A DNA stretch of 64,000 bases from positions 1-64,000 of the forward strand of contig CAVTIX010000021.1 in NCBI GenBank assembly GCA_963734725.1, given 5' to 3'. The notes under the pieces are model-generated. The model was not told the origin of the DNA, ran no database searches, and saw only the letters and a list, made by a program, of their open reading frames with translations. Origin of the DNA: DASXKD01 sp963734725 (lineage in GTDB: Bacteria > Actinomycetota > Actinomycetes > Streptosporangiales > Streptosporangiaceae). Of this stretch, positions 8,492-17,206 are shown one piece after another. Position 1 is the first letter of the stretch; every line of letters starts with the position of its first letter. The position numbers and the translations under genes were made by a program.

Positions 8492-9976
8492 ATGGCAGAT
8501 GTGACCAATGACCGGGCCATGATCTCCGAGCGCGACATGATCTCCGAGAAGGTGGCTCCCACCTTGGTCGGCAGGGTGCTGAATTCCTTCGACCTCGTGG
8601 TCATCTTCGTGGCCCTCGTCCTGTTCGTGTCGAACTCGTCAACGGTGCAGTTTGCCGGCTCCGCGATATACGTGTTCTGGATCCTTGGGTTCCTGACGTT
8701 CCTCATCCCCGGGGCCCTCGTCACCGCGCAGCTGGGCCGGATGTTCCCCGAGGAGGGCTCGCTGTACGTCTGGACCCATAAGGCCCTGGGCAAGTTCTGG
8801 GGATTCTTCGCCGGGTTTGTGGCGTGGTGGCCTGGTGTCCTGGTCATGGTCCTGACGGGGTCACTTGTCGTGTCGCTTTCGCAGGCGATCAATTCCAGCC
8901 TGTTCACCAAGCCATGGCAGCAGGGGCTCATCGTGCTGGCCGTGGTGTGGTTCTCCTGCCTTCTCGGGACGCTCCGCTTCCGGATGACTCAGAACTACGT
9001 AAACGTCCAGTTCGTGCTGTACTCGGCCTGCCTTATTTTGATCGGAGTCTCCGGTTTCGTCTGGCTGGCCCAGGGGAACCACGCGGCCAACTCGTTCGCA
9101 TTCCATGCCTCTGGCCTGAGCGGGTGGGGTCAATGGACGTTCTTCTCGACCGTGATCCTCGCCCTCCTGGGCATCGAGGTGCCGTTGAACATGGGTGTCG
9201 AGATCAAAAGCGAGAGGTCGATTAAGCGTTACTTGTTCTGGGGCTGCCTGGTCGTGATGGTCGCCTACCTGTGGACTACCTTTTCCACCATGCTGGTCGT
9301 CCCGGTCGGCAAGAACAACGCGACCTACGGTGTGGTCCAGACCGTGCAGATCGCGCTCAGTCACACGCTCGGCTCGTGGGTGGCCTTCATTCTGGTGCTC
9401 ATCTTCGTGTCTGACATCGTCGTGTATAACTACTCGTTCGCGCGCCTCATGTTCGTCTCGGGCCTGGAGCGGCGCCTTCCGCATCAGCTCGGGCGGGTGA
9501 ACCGGAACAAGGTCCCCGCCAACGCCGTCCTGGCCCAGACCGTGATTGCCTCGATCGTGGCCGCGATCATCTACTTCCCGATCCAGTCGGCCGGTTCGAA
9601 CTACTCCACCAAGGTTTACCTGGTGCTGCTCGCCGGTGTCACGGTGGTGTGGTGCACGTCGATGGTGCTGCTCTTCAGCGACGTGTTCTTCGTCCGGCGC
9701 GCGTTCCCCGAGAAGTTCAGGGAAGCCCAGCGCACTCCGTGGGCCCTGCTGGCCGTGTGCGGGGTGGTCGGCGTCATCGCCGACGTAGCGGCTGTGTTTC
9801 TGCTGTTCTGGGGGCCATGGGCGCCCATCTTCACCAAGTCCGGATGGGCCCTGGCCGTGGGGGCGATCGCGGTGGTGTCGATCGGCATCGGGCTCGCCAT
9901 TTACTTCGTCTCAGAACGAGGCCGCAGGGAGCGCGTGGGCCCGAAGGCAGCCGAGGCGCAGCCCGGGCTCTCGTGA
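8492..9976 (+). CDS. APC-family amino-acid permease
   Basis: 494 residues with about 12 hydrophobic segments spread over residues 25-480. The start ATG follows GGAGGTGTTCC. The first helix has VVIFVALVLFVSNSS in place of the glycine-rich motif of many APC members, and EEGSLYVWTHKALG follows helix 2, as in GABA/glutamate-type permeases. It lies downstream of two amide-hydrolysing enzymes, so uptake of an amino acid or its amide is likely. The last 30 residues are a charged cytoplasmic tail. Confidence 0.88.
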   Translation: MADVTNDRAMISERDMISEKVAPTLVGRVLNSFDLVVIFVALVLFVSNSSTVQFAGSAIYVFWILGFLTFLIPGALVTAQLGRMFPEEGSLYVWTHKALGKFWGFFAGFVAWWPGVLVMVLTGSLVVSLSQAINSSLFTKPWQQGLIVLAVVWFSCLLGTLRFRMTQNYVNVQFVLYSACLILIGVSGFVWLAQGNHAANSFAFHASGLSGWGQWTFFSTVILALLGIEVPLNMGVEIKSERSIKRYLFWGCLVVMVAYLWTTFSTMLVVPVGKNNATYGVVQTVQIALSHTLGSWVAFILVLIFVSDIVVYNYSFARLMFVSGLERRLPHQLGRVNRNKVPANAVLAQTVIASIVAAIIYFPIQSAGSNYSTKVYLVLLAGVTVVWCTSMVLLFSDVFFVRRAFPEKFREAQRTPWALLAVCGVVGVIADVAAVFLLFWGPWAPIFTKSGWALAVGAIAVVSIGIGLAIYFVSERGRRERVGPKAAEAQPGLS

Positions 9977-10598
9977 GCTGTCCGGCCTCTCCGCTGGCCC
10001 GCGCGTGATGGTCGTTCCCCCTGCCCGCGAAAAGCTACTGGGACGACCCTTCAACGGGCCAGACGCCTGCCATGACGAGCCGGTGACAGTCCTGATAGCC
10101 AGCCAACGGCGGGCGGCCATCACCGTGTGCTTGTCTACCGCGGCCCGGTCACCCGCCACTCGGCATCCCATGCGGCCAGCCGCCGGCGGTCCAGCACCCA
10201 GTGGGCCAGCGCCCCCGCCCCCAGGTACCCGCTGCGCCCCGCTGCCTCGTGACGGCAGTCGATCGCGGCAATGTGCTCCCGGCCGCAATTGTGCATGTGC
10301 ATCCCAGCGCGGCCGGGAATTATGCGCTCTCGCGCGCGTTAACATGAGCGGTAGCCAAGAACCGAACCGGTAGTCCGGCGACGACTTCCTCGTGCCGGGG
10401 TTACCAGCCCGCCCACCGGCGGCTCAGGGTTCGGGTAAATGACCTGCCGGGGCCTGCCTGCGTCGATCGTCGGAGATCCGCAAGTCGGCTCGGCGTTCAA
10501 GGCATCAGGCCCTCTGCCCGGGGCTTTCTCGCCCCGGCCGTGGGACTGTGCGGCATGCTGCCGTGGCCACCGTGCCCCGGCATCCAGAGGAGAAGTCT
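9977..10598. other. Intergenic region with no recognised content
   Basis: About 620 GC-rich bases. Open frames occur on both strands, but none has a good ribosome site with a recognisable product. I see no terminator hairpin with a T-run and no clear promoter. Confidence 0.4.
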
Positions 10599-11276
10599 GT
10601 GGCTCAACCAGGCCAGCGCCAGACGGGCGCTCGCCGTAGCGCCCCGCGGAAGCAGCGACGCGTCCACCACCGCGGCGATGTCGTCCCGGCGCTCGCCCGA
10701 ACCGTCCGTGAGGTCGAGGCGGCCGCCCGGCGCGGCCGCGTGACGCCTGCCGTGCGCACAAAGTTCCAGGCTGTCGCCCTGCTGCTGCGGGACGAGCGTG
10801 CCCGCGTCCGGGCGTCGGCCGGAAGCGACAGTCATCGGGCCGAGCAGCTCAAGCGCCTGGACGGCGTCGCGGCCATCCTCGCGAGGACCGCCGTCCAGGA
10901 CGCTGGGCTGCTGGCGCTGCTCGCTGAGGGCTCCGGCGTCCCCGACGCGGCCCGGTCGCTCAAGCGGGAGATGCTGCGGGACCTCGGCATCGAGCCGGCG
11001 CGCGAAGAGATCGCGCCTACGCAGACCGCTACAGCTTCGGCCGACTCGAAGCGGCGCGTCGTGCCGCAGTCGGTGATCTCCCGGCAACTGGCGAACCCCT
11101 TTCTCGCTCCCGACTTCTCCGCCGTTCCGCAGCGCACCTGCGGCCCGCGCCGCCTGGCCGGCTGGGAGCTGCTCAGCCCGCTGCTGAGTTCCTTCGAGCG
11201 GGCCGGCGGGGAGCCCCCGCGTGCATGGCGCTCCCGGCACCGACGGCACGGTTCACCCCGGCGGGCTCGGAACTGA
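10599..11276 (+). CDS. N-terminal domain of an SNF2-type helicase (split gene, part 1)
   Basis: GTG at 10599 with AGGAG 6 bases upstream gives 225 residues. It is basic at the start, then helical and Ala/Arg/Glu-rich (ALARTVREVEAAARRG; LLLRDERARV), and ends with RQLANPFLAPDFSA and LAGWELLSPLLSSFERAGG. From memory, actinomycete DEAD/DEAH helicases of about 730 residues carry this type of domain fused ahead of the motor. Here the frame runs on into a non-protein-like Arg tail. The motor continues in the -1 frame from about 11210, next to a GGGG run. It is either one gene with an indel or programmed slip, or two coupled genes. Confidence 0.65.
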   Translation: MAQPGQRQTGARRSAPRKQRRVHHRGDVVPALARTVREVEAAARRGRVTPAVRTKFQAVALLLRDERARVRASAGSDSHRAEQLKRLDGVAAILARTAVQDAGLLALLAEGSGVPDAARSLKREMLRDLGIEPAREEIAPTQTATASADSKRRVVPQSVISRQLANPFLAPDFSAVPQRTCGPRRLAGWELLSPLLSSFERAGGEPPRAWRSRHRRHGSPRRARN

Positions 11277-12748
11277 TGCCGCACCAGGGGCAGCTGGTCG
11301 CTGCGGCCATGGCCGGCCACCGGACGTTCCTGCTTGCCGATGAGCCGGGTCTGGGCAAAACAGCCCAGGCGCTGCTCGCCGCGGAGGCCGCGAACGCCTA
11401 CCCGCTGCTCGTCGTCGTGCCGAACGTCGTCAAGACCAACTGGGCCCGTGAGGCGGCCCGCTGGGCTCCCCACCGCCTGGCCACGGTGGTGCAGGGCGAC
11501 GGCGAGGCTGTTCACGGCTTCGCCGATATCGTCGTGCTCAATTACGAGGTCCTGAGCCGCCACGTGGGCTGGCTCGGTGACTTCGGCTTCCGCGGCATGG
11601 TCGTGGACGAGGCTCACTTCATGAAGAACAAGACCTCGCAGCGCTCGCAGAACGTCCTCGCCCTCTCCGACCGCATCCGGTCCCGCACGGACCGGCCCCT
11701 GCTGATGGCGCTGACCGGCACCCCGCTGATCAACGACATCGAGGACTTCCGGGCGATCTGGCAGTTCCTCGGCTGGATCGACGACAGCAAGCCCCTCGAC
11801 CAGCTAATGGATGCGCTTGAGGACACCGGCCTGACGCCCGCCGACCGAAGCTTCTACGCCGCGGCGCGCCAGTGCGTGATCGACCTGGGCATCGTGCGCC
11901 GGCGCAAGCTCGACGTGGCCGCCGACCTCCCCGCCCGCCGTATCGCTGACCTCCCCGTTGAGCTGGACGAACGGGCCGCCCGGTCGATCCGGGCGGCAGA
12001 ACGGGGCCTCGCTGGCCAGATGGTGGCGCGGTATAAGACCGCGCTCGCGAACCGATCCTCCGACGTCGGCGCCGAGGGGATCGACCATGACCTCGTCCGC
12101 CGGGTGGCCCGGTCGGAGCTGAAGGAGGCGACGACCGCGCAGTCCGGCGAGAACGTGTTCACCATGATGCGACGCATCGGCCAGGCGAAGGCCGAACTGG
12201 CCGCGGACTACGCGGCTCAGCTGGCCCGCAGCGCCGGCAAGGTCGTCTTCTTCGCCAAGCACGTCGACGTTATGGACGCCGCCGAAGAGATCTTCGGCCG
12301 GCAGAGGGTGCGCTTCTCGTCGATCCGTGGCGGCCAGACGCCCACAGCGCGGCAGGCGAACGTCGAGGCCTTCGTGAACGACCCAGACGTCGCGGTCGCG
12401 GTGTGCTCGCTGACCGCGGCTGGCGTGGGCCTAAATCTGCAGGTCGCCTCGAACATCGTGCTGGCCGAGATGTCCTGGACCGACGCGGAGCAGACCCAGG
12501 CCATCGACCGCAGCCACCGCATTGGGCAGGCCGAACCGGTGACCGCATGGCGCATCATCGCCGCGCAGACCATCGACGCCCGGATCGCCGGGCTGATCGA
12601 CAGCAAGGCAGGGCTCGCAGCCCGGGCGCTGGACGGGTCGGACCAAGAGGTCTCCTCGTCGGCCGACGTGCAGCTCGAGGCGCTGGTCGCATTGCTGACC
12701 GATACGCTGCGGGCGTCTTTCGGACACGGCGACGCCCTGGGTTCGTGA
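11225..12748 (+). CDS. SNF2/DEAD-like helicase motor (split gene, part 2)
   Basis: 507 residues. Motor motifs are in order: ADEPGLGKTAQALLA (Walker A), VVVPNVVKTNW, the DEAH box MVVDEAHFMKN, LMALTGTPLIND (motif III), KVVFFAKHVDVMD (start of lobe 2), SLTAAGVGLNLQ (motif V) and QAIDRSHRIGQ (motif VI), so both RecA lobes are complete. This is an ATP-dependent DNA translocase of the SNF2 superfamily; the target is unknown. The ATG overlaps the preceding frame by 52 bases. The same frame is open upstream and reads sensibly there (PACMALP), which favours a single original protein. Confidence 0.85.
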   Translation: MALPAPTARFTPAGSELMPHQGQLVAAAMAGHRTFLLADEPGLGKTAQALLAAEAANAYPLLVVVPNVVKTNWAREAARWAPHRLATVVQGDGEAVHGFADIVVLNYEVLSRHVGWLGDFGFRGMVVDEAHFMKNKTSQRSQNVLALSDRIRSRTDRPLLMALTGTPLINDIEDFRAIWQFLGWIDDSKPLDQLMDALEDTGLTPADRSFYAAARQCVIDLGIVRRRKLDVAADLPARRIADLPVELDERAARSIRAAERGLAGQMVARYKTALANRSSDVGAEGIDHDLVRRVARSELKEATTAQSGENVFTMMRRIGQAKAELAADYAAQLARSAGKVVFFAKHVDVMDAAEEIFGRQRVRFSSIRGGQTPTARQANVEAFVNDPDVAVAVCSLTAAGVGLNLQVASNIVLAEMSWTDAEQTQAIDRSHRIGQAEPVTAWRIIAAQTIDARIAGLIDSKAGLAARALDGSDQEVSSSADVQLEALVALLTDTLRASFGHGDALGS

Positions 12749-13050
12749 CCGTGCGGATCCCCAGGCGAGACTGTGCCCCGAGTCTTGAGATCGAGGCCCC
12801 CGGCAAGCTCGGCGGCGTGGCTCTCGCACACACGTTTTGATCCCGCTACGGCCGCCCGGATCGTGGCCGCGCTCGGCGGCCACCCGCTGGCTTTGGACGT
12901 GAGCGGTGCCCTGCGTCGCGTGCAATGGCACCGACCATGGCTGCTGAGGGGTGGATGCGACCGCGCAGGGCACGATCGCGGCCTGTGCAGCTCGGACGAG
13001 CAATCGCACGTTATGCCTTAAGAGGAACGCCCCGTCTCGCCAGGGAGCCC
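12749..13050. other. Intergenic region with a possible NB-ARC/AAA ATPase relic
   Basis: No intact gene. Plus-strand frame 12836-12910 reads TAARIVAALGGHPLALD, which resembles the GxPLAL motif of NB-ARC/STAND ATPases, flanked by unrelated sequence. It may be a short remnant of such a regulator. Confidence 0.3.
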
Positions 13051-13090
13051 GTTGACAAAAAGTTCTTTTACGTAAAGACTGATTTTTGTC
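13051..13090 (+). promoter_or_regulatory. Promoter/operator of the ArsR-type gene, probably leaderless
   Basis: TTGACA at 13052-13057 is followed 17 bases later by AAGACT (13075-13080). Transcription would therefore begin at about the ATG at 13091. Overlapping this are two nearly concentric inverted repeats: GACAAAAA at 13054-13061 with TTTTTGTC at 13083-13090, and the perfect inner palindrome TTTACGTAAA at 13067-13076. There is no ribosome site before the ATG. The arrangement fits autorepression by a winged-helix dimer and a leaderless transcript. Confidence 0.6.
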
Positions 13091-13654
13091 ATGAGAGACG
13101 TCGTCTACCTCGACGAGATCGAGCAGGCTGAGGCCCTGCTCAAGCCGCAGCGGATCGAAGTGCTGCGGCAGCTCGCCGAGCCCCGGTCGTGCACCGAGGT
13201 GGCGGTCGGTCTCGACCAGACCCCGCAGTGGGTCTATTACCACGTGAAGCGCCTGCTGGAGGCCGGCCTGGTCCGCCAGGTGGCCGAGCGCCGGGTGCGC
13301 GGGATCCACGAGGGGATCTACCAAGCCGCCGGCCGGTCCTACTGGCTGTCCCCGCGCCTGGTCGGCCGGATCGGGCTGCGCCAGACCCGCGACCGGCTCA
13401 GCCTGGGCTACCTGCTGGACCTGATGGAGGACGTGCAGGCGGACGTCGCCGCGCTCGACCTCACCCGGCCCGACCTGCCGTCGATCGGCGTGTCCGGGGA
13501 CATCCGGGTGCGCCCGGAGCAGCGCAAGGTGTTCCTCGACGATTTGCAGCGGACGCTGCAGGACCTGTTCACCCGCTACGGCGGTTCCGAGGGCGACGCG
13601 TTCCGCCTGGCCGTCGCCTGCTATCCGAAGGGAGATCCCGATGATCGAGCCTGA
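13091..13654 (+). CDS. ArsR-like winged-helix transcriptional regulator
   Basis: 187 residues. The N-terminal 80 residues form a winged helix: LKPQRIEVLRQLAEPRSCTE is the first helix pair, QTPQWVYYHVKRLLEAGLV is the recognition helix, and VRGIHEGIYQAAGRSYWL is the wing. The C-terminal part has helical RDRLSLGYLLDLMEDV and an effector-like domain. The gene overlaps the next (SRPBCC) gene by 14 bases. ArsR/SRPBCC pairs are common in actinobacteria, and the regulator usually controls the pair. The upstream palindrome is its likely operator. Confidence 0.85.
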   Translation: MRDVVYLDEIEQAEALLKPQRIEVLRQLAEPRSCTEVAVGLDQTPQWVYYHVKRLLEAGLVRQVAERRVRGIHEGIYQAAGRSYWLSPRLVGRIGLRQTRDRLSLGYLLDLMEDVQADVAALDLTRPDLPSIGVSGDIRVRPEQRKVFLDDLQRTLQDLFTRYGGSEGDAFRLAVACYPKGDPDDRA

Positions 13655-14531
13655 CCTGCGCCTGCGCGCGGTCGTTCCGGCCCCGCCCAAGACCGTGTAC
13701 GAGGCGTTGACCGACCCGGCCGCGCTGCGCGTCTGGCTGGCCGAGCACGCCGACGTGGAGTTGCCCGGCAAGTACGAGTTCTGGGGCCGCTACACGCCGG
13801 ACGGCGCCGGGCCGCACCAGCGCGTGCTGCACGTGGACGAGCGCACCATCCGGTTCGCCTGGACCGTCGACGGCGTCGAGACCACGGCGCAGTTCGAGCT
13901 GGCCGAGGACGAGGACGGCACGGTGGTCACGCTGAGCCAGAGCGACCTGCCCAGCTTCCAAGACGTCCTGGCCGACACGGCCGGTGCCCGTGGCGCGCTG
14001 CAGACGTTCTGGTCCCTGGCAATCGCCAACCTTGCCGACTACCTGGCCGGTCGTGCGCTCACCCCGAAGTGCGACTTCACGTCGGCCGACCTGCAGGCCC
14101 AAGTGGTGATCGACGCGGCACCCGAGGCGGTGTTCGACTCGATGATCCAGCCGGAGCAGTTCCGCAAGTGGTTCGGCGCCAACGTGGACATCGAGCCCTA
14201 TGTCGGCGGCCGGTTCGCGATGGGCGGCTTCGAGCTGGATCCCGGAGGGGCCAAGTTCGTCGAGTTCGAACCGGGCCGCAAGGCGACGCTGCGGTTCGCC
14301 GACGGCGCCACCTCCAGCTGGGAGCTCGACGGGTCGGACGGCAAGACCCGGCTCACCCTGGTGCAGAGCGGCTTCGACCCCACCAACCCGCCGTACCCGG
14401 GCTGGGCCGGCTGGCTGGGCGGCCTCGCCGCGCTGCGGCGCTACCACGAACTCCCGCAGTGGCGCACGATCTGGCGCCAGATCGAGATCGCCGGGGTACC
14501 CGAGGGCATGTTCAGCAGCATCGACCAATGA
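13641..14531 (+). CDS. SRPBCC (AHSA1-like) protein with two tandem domains
   Basis: 296 residues with two copies of the START-like helix-grip fold. Domain 1 spans about 5-130 (VPAPPKTVYEALTDPAALRVWL) and domain 2 about 150-290 (IDAAPEAVFDSMIQPEQFRKWFG, then GWAGWLGGLAALRRYHE). The fold binds hydrophobic ligands or acts as a co-chaperone-like module. It is translated together with the ArsR regulator (overlapping start, AAGGGAG ribosome site). The tandem duplication is less common than the usual single domain of about 150 residues. Confidence 0.88.
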   Translation: MIEPDLRLRAVVPAPPKTVYEALTDPAALRVWLAEHADVELPGKYEFWGRYTPDGAGPHQRVLHVDERTIRFAWTVDGVETTAQFELAEDEDGTVVTLSQSDLPSFQDVLADTAGARGALQTFWSLAIANLADYLAGRALTPKCDFTSADLQAQVVIDAAPEAVFDSMIQPEQFRKWFGANVDIEPYVGGRFAMGGFELDPGGAKFVEFEPGRKATLRFADGATSSWELDGSDGKTRLTLVQSGFDPTNPPYPGWAGWLGGLAALRRYHELPQWRTIWRQIEIAGVPEGMFSSIDQ

Positions 14532-14532
14532 A

Positions 14533-14565
14533 ATGAGCGCCCCGGAACGCGTTCCGGGCGCTCAT
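14533..14565 (+). terminator. Strong hairpin after the ArsR/SRPBCC operon
   Basis: ATGAGCGCCC-CGGAACG and its complement form a stem of about 15 bp with one bulge, right after the SRPBCC stop codon. No T-run follows, as is common for actinobacterial terminators. Confidence 0.65.
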
Positions 14566-14742
14566 CAACAACAGCCTTTCTCGTCGGCCAAGGACGGCCC
14601 GAACGCCGACGGCCGCCCGGATCGGTTGTCAGGCCGCGGCGCCTGGCGGAGTGGCGGCGCACCAGGCGGCCCCGTCCCCCCCATCGGGGCCGCCTGCTGC
14701 CGCTGGATCCCGCCCAGCCGACCAAGATCCAGGCACTTTTAG

Positions 14743-14889
14743 GAAGAGGTAAGAAGCTATCTTCCTGATAAGTACCTTAGACCGGCATGGACAGGAAGTA
14801 AAGGGCATGGACGAGATCAGCCAAGAAGCAGCGGGTAGGCACCTGCCCGTCAGCTGCCGCAGGAGGAGGTAGACTCTTCTAACCTCTTC
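14743..14889. repeat. Inverted pair of GAAGAGGTWAGAAG motifs upstream of the Xre gene
   Basis: GAAGAGGTAAGAAG at 14743-14756 (plus) and GAAGAGGTTAGAAG on the minus strand at 14876-14889 match at 13 of 14 bases and flank 120 bases upstream of the HTH gene. They may be binding sites for that regulator, able to loop the DNA between them. The stretch 14532-14950 holds no other supported gene. Confidence 0.4.
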
Positions 14890-14950
14890 GGGTAAGTATG
14901 GTCAGGTGGCCGATGGGGGACTGCGGCGGCCCGCGGGGAAGGACGGTCAT

Positions 14951-15349
14951 ATGGCCGATGAGGACTGGCAGCGGCTCGCCGATTACGTCGTCGCGCGCCG
15001 GGTCGAACTGGGCATGCGGGACCGGCGGGCTTTTGCCGAAGCGACCGGGGTGACCGAGCGGACGCTGGGGAAGCTTGAGAACGGCCAGCGGGTGTCCCCC
15101 AGCACCCTCGGCATGGTCGAGAACCATCTCGGCTGGGCCCCGGGTTCGTGCCGACGGCTGCTGGCAGGCGGGGAGCCTAACGTGAGCTCGCCGGACCGCG
15201 GGCATGCCGAGTATGAAGACCCGACGCTGTGGCACCTCGCGAGCACCCCGGGGCTGCCCCCCGACGTGGTTCGCGGCCTCGTCGCACTCGCCCGGAACTG
15301 GCGGCAAGGCGACGACGGCACAGAAGAGCCGGCCGAGCGGCACGCTTGA
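14951..15349 (+). CDS. Xre-type helix-turn-helix regulator
   Basis: 132 residues from the ATG at 14951, with GGAAGGA about 8 bases upstream. A GTG 45 bases earlier is in frame but adds a non-conserved tail. The HTH is RDRRAFAEATGVTERTLGKLENGQRVSPSTLG (residues about 22-55). The C-terminal PTLWHLASTPGLPPDVVRGLVALARNW is a helical tail, as seen in actinobacterial Xre proteins. The flanking GAAGAGGTWAGAAG motifs suggest autoregulation. The target is unknown. Confidence 0.8.
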   Translation: MADEDWQRLADYVVARRVELGMRDRRAFAEATGVTERTLGKLENGQRVSPSTLGMVENHLGWAPGSCRRLLAGGEPNVSSPDRGHAEYEDPTLWHLASTPGLPPDVVRGLVALARNWRQGDDGTEEPAERHA

Positions 15350-15366
15350 TGCTGGCCGCGCGGCGG

Positions 15367-15813
15367 TCAGGAACTGGTGACGCCCAGCGCTGCGGCGATT
15401 TCCTCGATCGCCTCAGCCTCAGCGGGGCTGACGTCCTGCCCGCCCTCACGGTGGGCGGCGGCGACCTTGTTGGCGAGGTTGAGGACGAAGCGACCGTAGT
15501 CAGCACGCTCCTCGGCGGTCGCCTTGCTTTCCAGCAGCGCCACCGCGTCGCGAAGATTAGCAAGCCCGCTAGCTTTGAGCTCTTCGGGAGAGTGATATCT
15601 GGTGTGATCCACGTGGGGCTTTGCCGCCACGATCTCGTCGAGGAGTTCGCTCTCGCCGTGCTGGCCGCGCGCTTCGACGTAGGCCTTCGACATTGCGATC
15701 GTCTCCCGCCACATCCCCCCGTGGGCCGCGGTGATCACGATCATTCCGGCAGTCGGCGGGCCCTCGAGCACCACCGTCCACTCGTCGGGGGAAAAGGCTG
15801 CCTTGGTCGTCAT
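15367..15813 (-). CDS. Conserved hypothetical all-helical protein, TerB-like
   Basis: 148 residues with a good ribosome site (AGGAGCGTGCC before the ATG). The N-terminal FSPDEWTVVLEGPPTAGMIVITA is conserved-looking, followed by predicted helices, including EERADYGRFVLNLANKVAAAHREGG. That last segment resembles the helical core of TerB-like stress proteins, but the match is not decisive. It lies convergent to the Xre gene. A strong hairpin containing TCACCC/GGGTGA lies about 60 bases upstream. Confidence 0.65.
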   Translation of the reverse strand: MTTKAAFSPDEWTVVLEGPPTAGMIVITAAHGGMWRETIAMSKAYVEARGQHGESELLDEIVAAKPHVDHTRYHSPEELKASGLANLRDAVALLESKATAEERADYGRFVLNLANKVAAAHREGGQDVSPAEAEAIEEIAAALGVTSS

Positions 15814-16162
15814 GGCACGCTCCTGCGCTCATCGGGGACGCGGACCTCACCAAGAGTCCCGCGCAACCCTGCTCGGCGCCTCACCCCTGCGGGGGTGAGG
15901 CGCCGTGGGTGGAGGTTTCGCTCCCCTGCATGGTCCGCCTCCTGCGGATGGCACGGTTTCCCGTGCGGCGACGGCCCGGCCCTCGCCAGAGCCGATTCGT
16001 GTCATTACTCCTTGAATTCCATGGCATGATTAGCGGCGCCATATGGCAAGGCCTGAAAGCGCATTGAGCACGGGATTGTGAGGGTAAAACCTCACTGCAA
16101 TGACGGCACCGCCATTCAGGGGCCAGGCTACCTGTTCGGGCCGCGTGTGGCAGGAGGGATCC
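15814..16162. other. Intergenic region with two hairpins
   Basis: It contains the hairpin at 15875-15904 and a smaller one (GTGAGG-GTAAAA-CCTCAC at 16079-16096). Nothing else is recognised before the decayed membrane gene. Confidence 0.4.
15875..15904. terminator. 13-bp GC hairpin containing TCACCC/GGGTGA
   Basis: GGCGCCTCACCCC and its complement with loop TGCG. It could be a terminator for leftward or rightward transcripts. It also contains TCACCC and GGGTGA separated by 6, one base more than the 17-bp motif described further right, so it is a possible member of that family lying about 68 bases before the start of the minus-strand gene. Confidence 0.45.
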
Positions 16163-17060
16163 GTGGCGCGCGTTGCGAGCGAAGGGGCCGCGGGCGCGGG
16201 GCGCGGGGTGGCGCCGCGGTTGCGTGCTGTGGTGGTTGGGCCCCGGGGCGGGGGGACGACCCGGCGGCGGGCCTCCGATGCGTTCCGGCTTGGGCTGGCC
16301 AGGTGGTGGTGGTGGTGGTGGTGGTGTCGGTCCCGGTGATGCGGGCTAACTCGGCTGCGGAGCTGGGCTCGTGCACGCGCTGAATCCGCCGCCGGAGGCG
16401 ATCAGCTGGCTGGTCACCTCGGTTTTCTGGCTTGGTTCTGTTGGTGTCATCGTGTTTTTGGCCGTCCTTGGGCTTGCTGGTGCCGCGGCTGGCGGCGGTC
16501 CGGTGGACCGCGGTGGCCGCGGTGGCCGCCTGGGGCGTGTGCCTGCTGCTTGGCCACCTTCTGGGGCCTTCGGCGGGACGGCCGGTGACCGGCGCGCTGG
16601 CCGGGCTTGACCCGGGCTATCCGGTGACGCAGTTCGCGGTGGCGATCGCGGTGGCGGCGACGGCCTTGCCGTATCTGAGCCGCCCGCTGCACCGGCTGGT
16701 GGCGGCGCTGGTCACGCTGGCGTCGGTCGCCGCGGTGATCACCGGGTCGGCGCTGCCGGTCAACACCGTTTCCAGCCTGGCGGTCGGGTGGGGGGTCGCG
16801 GCCGGGCTGCACCTGGCGGCGGGGTCGCCGCTGGGGTTGCCGTCCCCGGGCGAGGTCACCGGGTGGGTCACCGGCCTGGGTGTCCCGGTCGCTGGCGATC
16901 TGTCCGGCGCCCCGTCAGGTCTGGGGGGAGCTGACCGGGCGCAAGCCGCTCGCCCGACCCGTGCCCGCTGTCGGTGTACGGCCGAGTGCCGCCGACGCCC
17001 GGGCTGGCCGCAGCTGTGCGCTCCGCCGCATACGTGTATCGCCCGCGGTGACCGGCGCTC
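16163..17060 (+). pseudogene. Decayed membrane protein (lysylphosphatidylglycerol-synthase-like N-terminal region)
   Basis: GTG at 16163 with CAGGAGG 5 bases upstream. Protein-like segments follow one another but change frame repeatedly: RRRASDAFRLGLA, then VMRANSAAELG, then LNPPPEAISWLVTSVFWLG, then VPRLAAVRWTAVAAVAAWG through several membrane helices to EVTGWVTGLGVP, then CPAPRQVWGE, then LSVYGRVPPTP. This order matches, as I recall it, the N-terminal membrane region and linker of long actinobacterial flippase/LPG-synthase-like proteins. A (GGT)8 run at 16302-16326 coincides with the first frame change. The 3' part is missing, cut before the FIST gene. Confidence 0.6.
16302..16326 (+). repeat. 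(GGT)8 microsatellite
   Basis: Eight GGT units in the decayed membrane gene where Val codons of a helix would be expected. Slippage here probably caused the first frame change. Confidence 0.9.
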
Positions 17061-17206
17061 GCGGGCCGGGCCGGGCCTCCCGCGCCCGCTGGGGCCTTAC
17101 CCGCGCTGGCTGAGCACGGCAATCCCGGTGGCAGGCATCTCCAGTGACTGGCGCCCATGCTGGCCGGTCTCGTGCCGAGAAAGAACCGCCGCGTAGTCTG
17201 GGCTGG

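Noticed and set aside
8051..10598. Short frames between permease and helicase as genes
   Set aside because: No ribosome sites with protein-like sequence on either strand.
15875..15904. Counting this hairpin as a copy of the 17-bp motif
   Set aside because: Spacer is 6 rather than 5 and the stem extends to 13 bp, so a terminator is equally likely; kept only as a possible variant.
16302..16326. GGT run as part of a CRISPR or regulatory repeat
   Set aside because: Simple trinucleotide microsatellite inside a decayed gene; no spacers.
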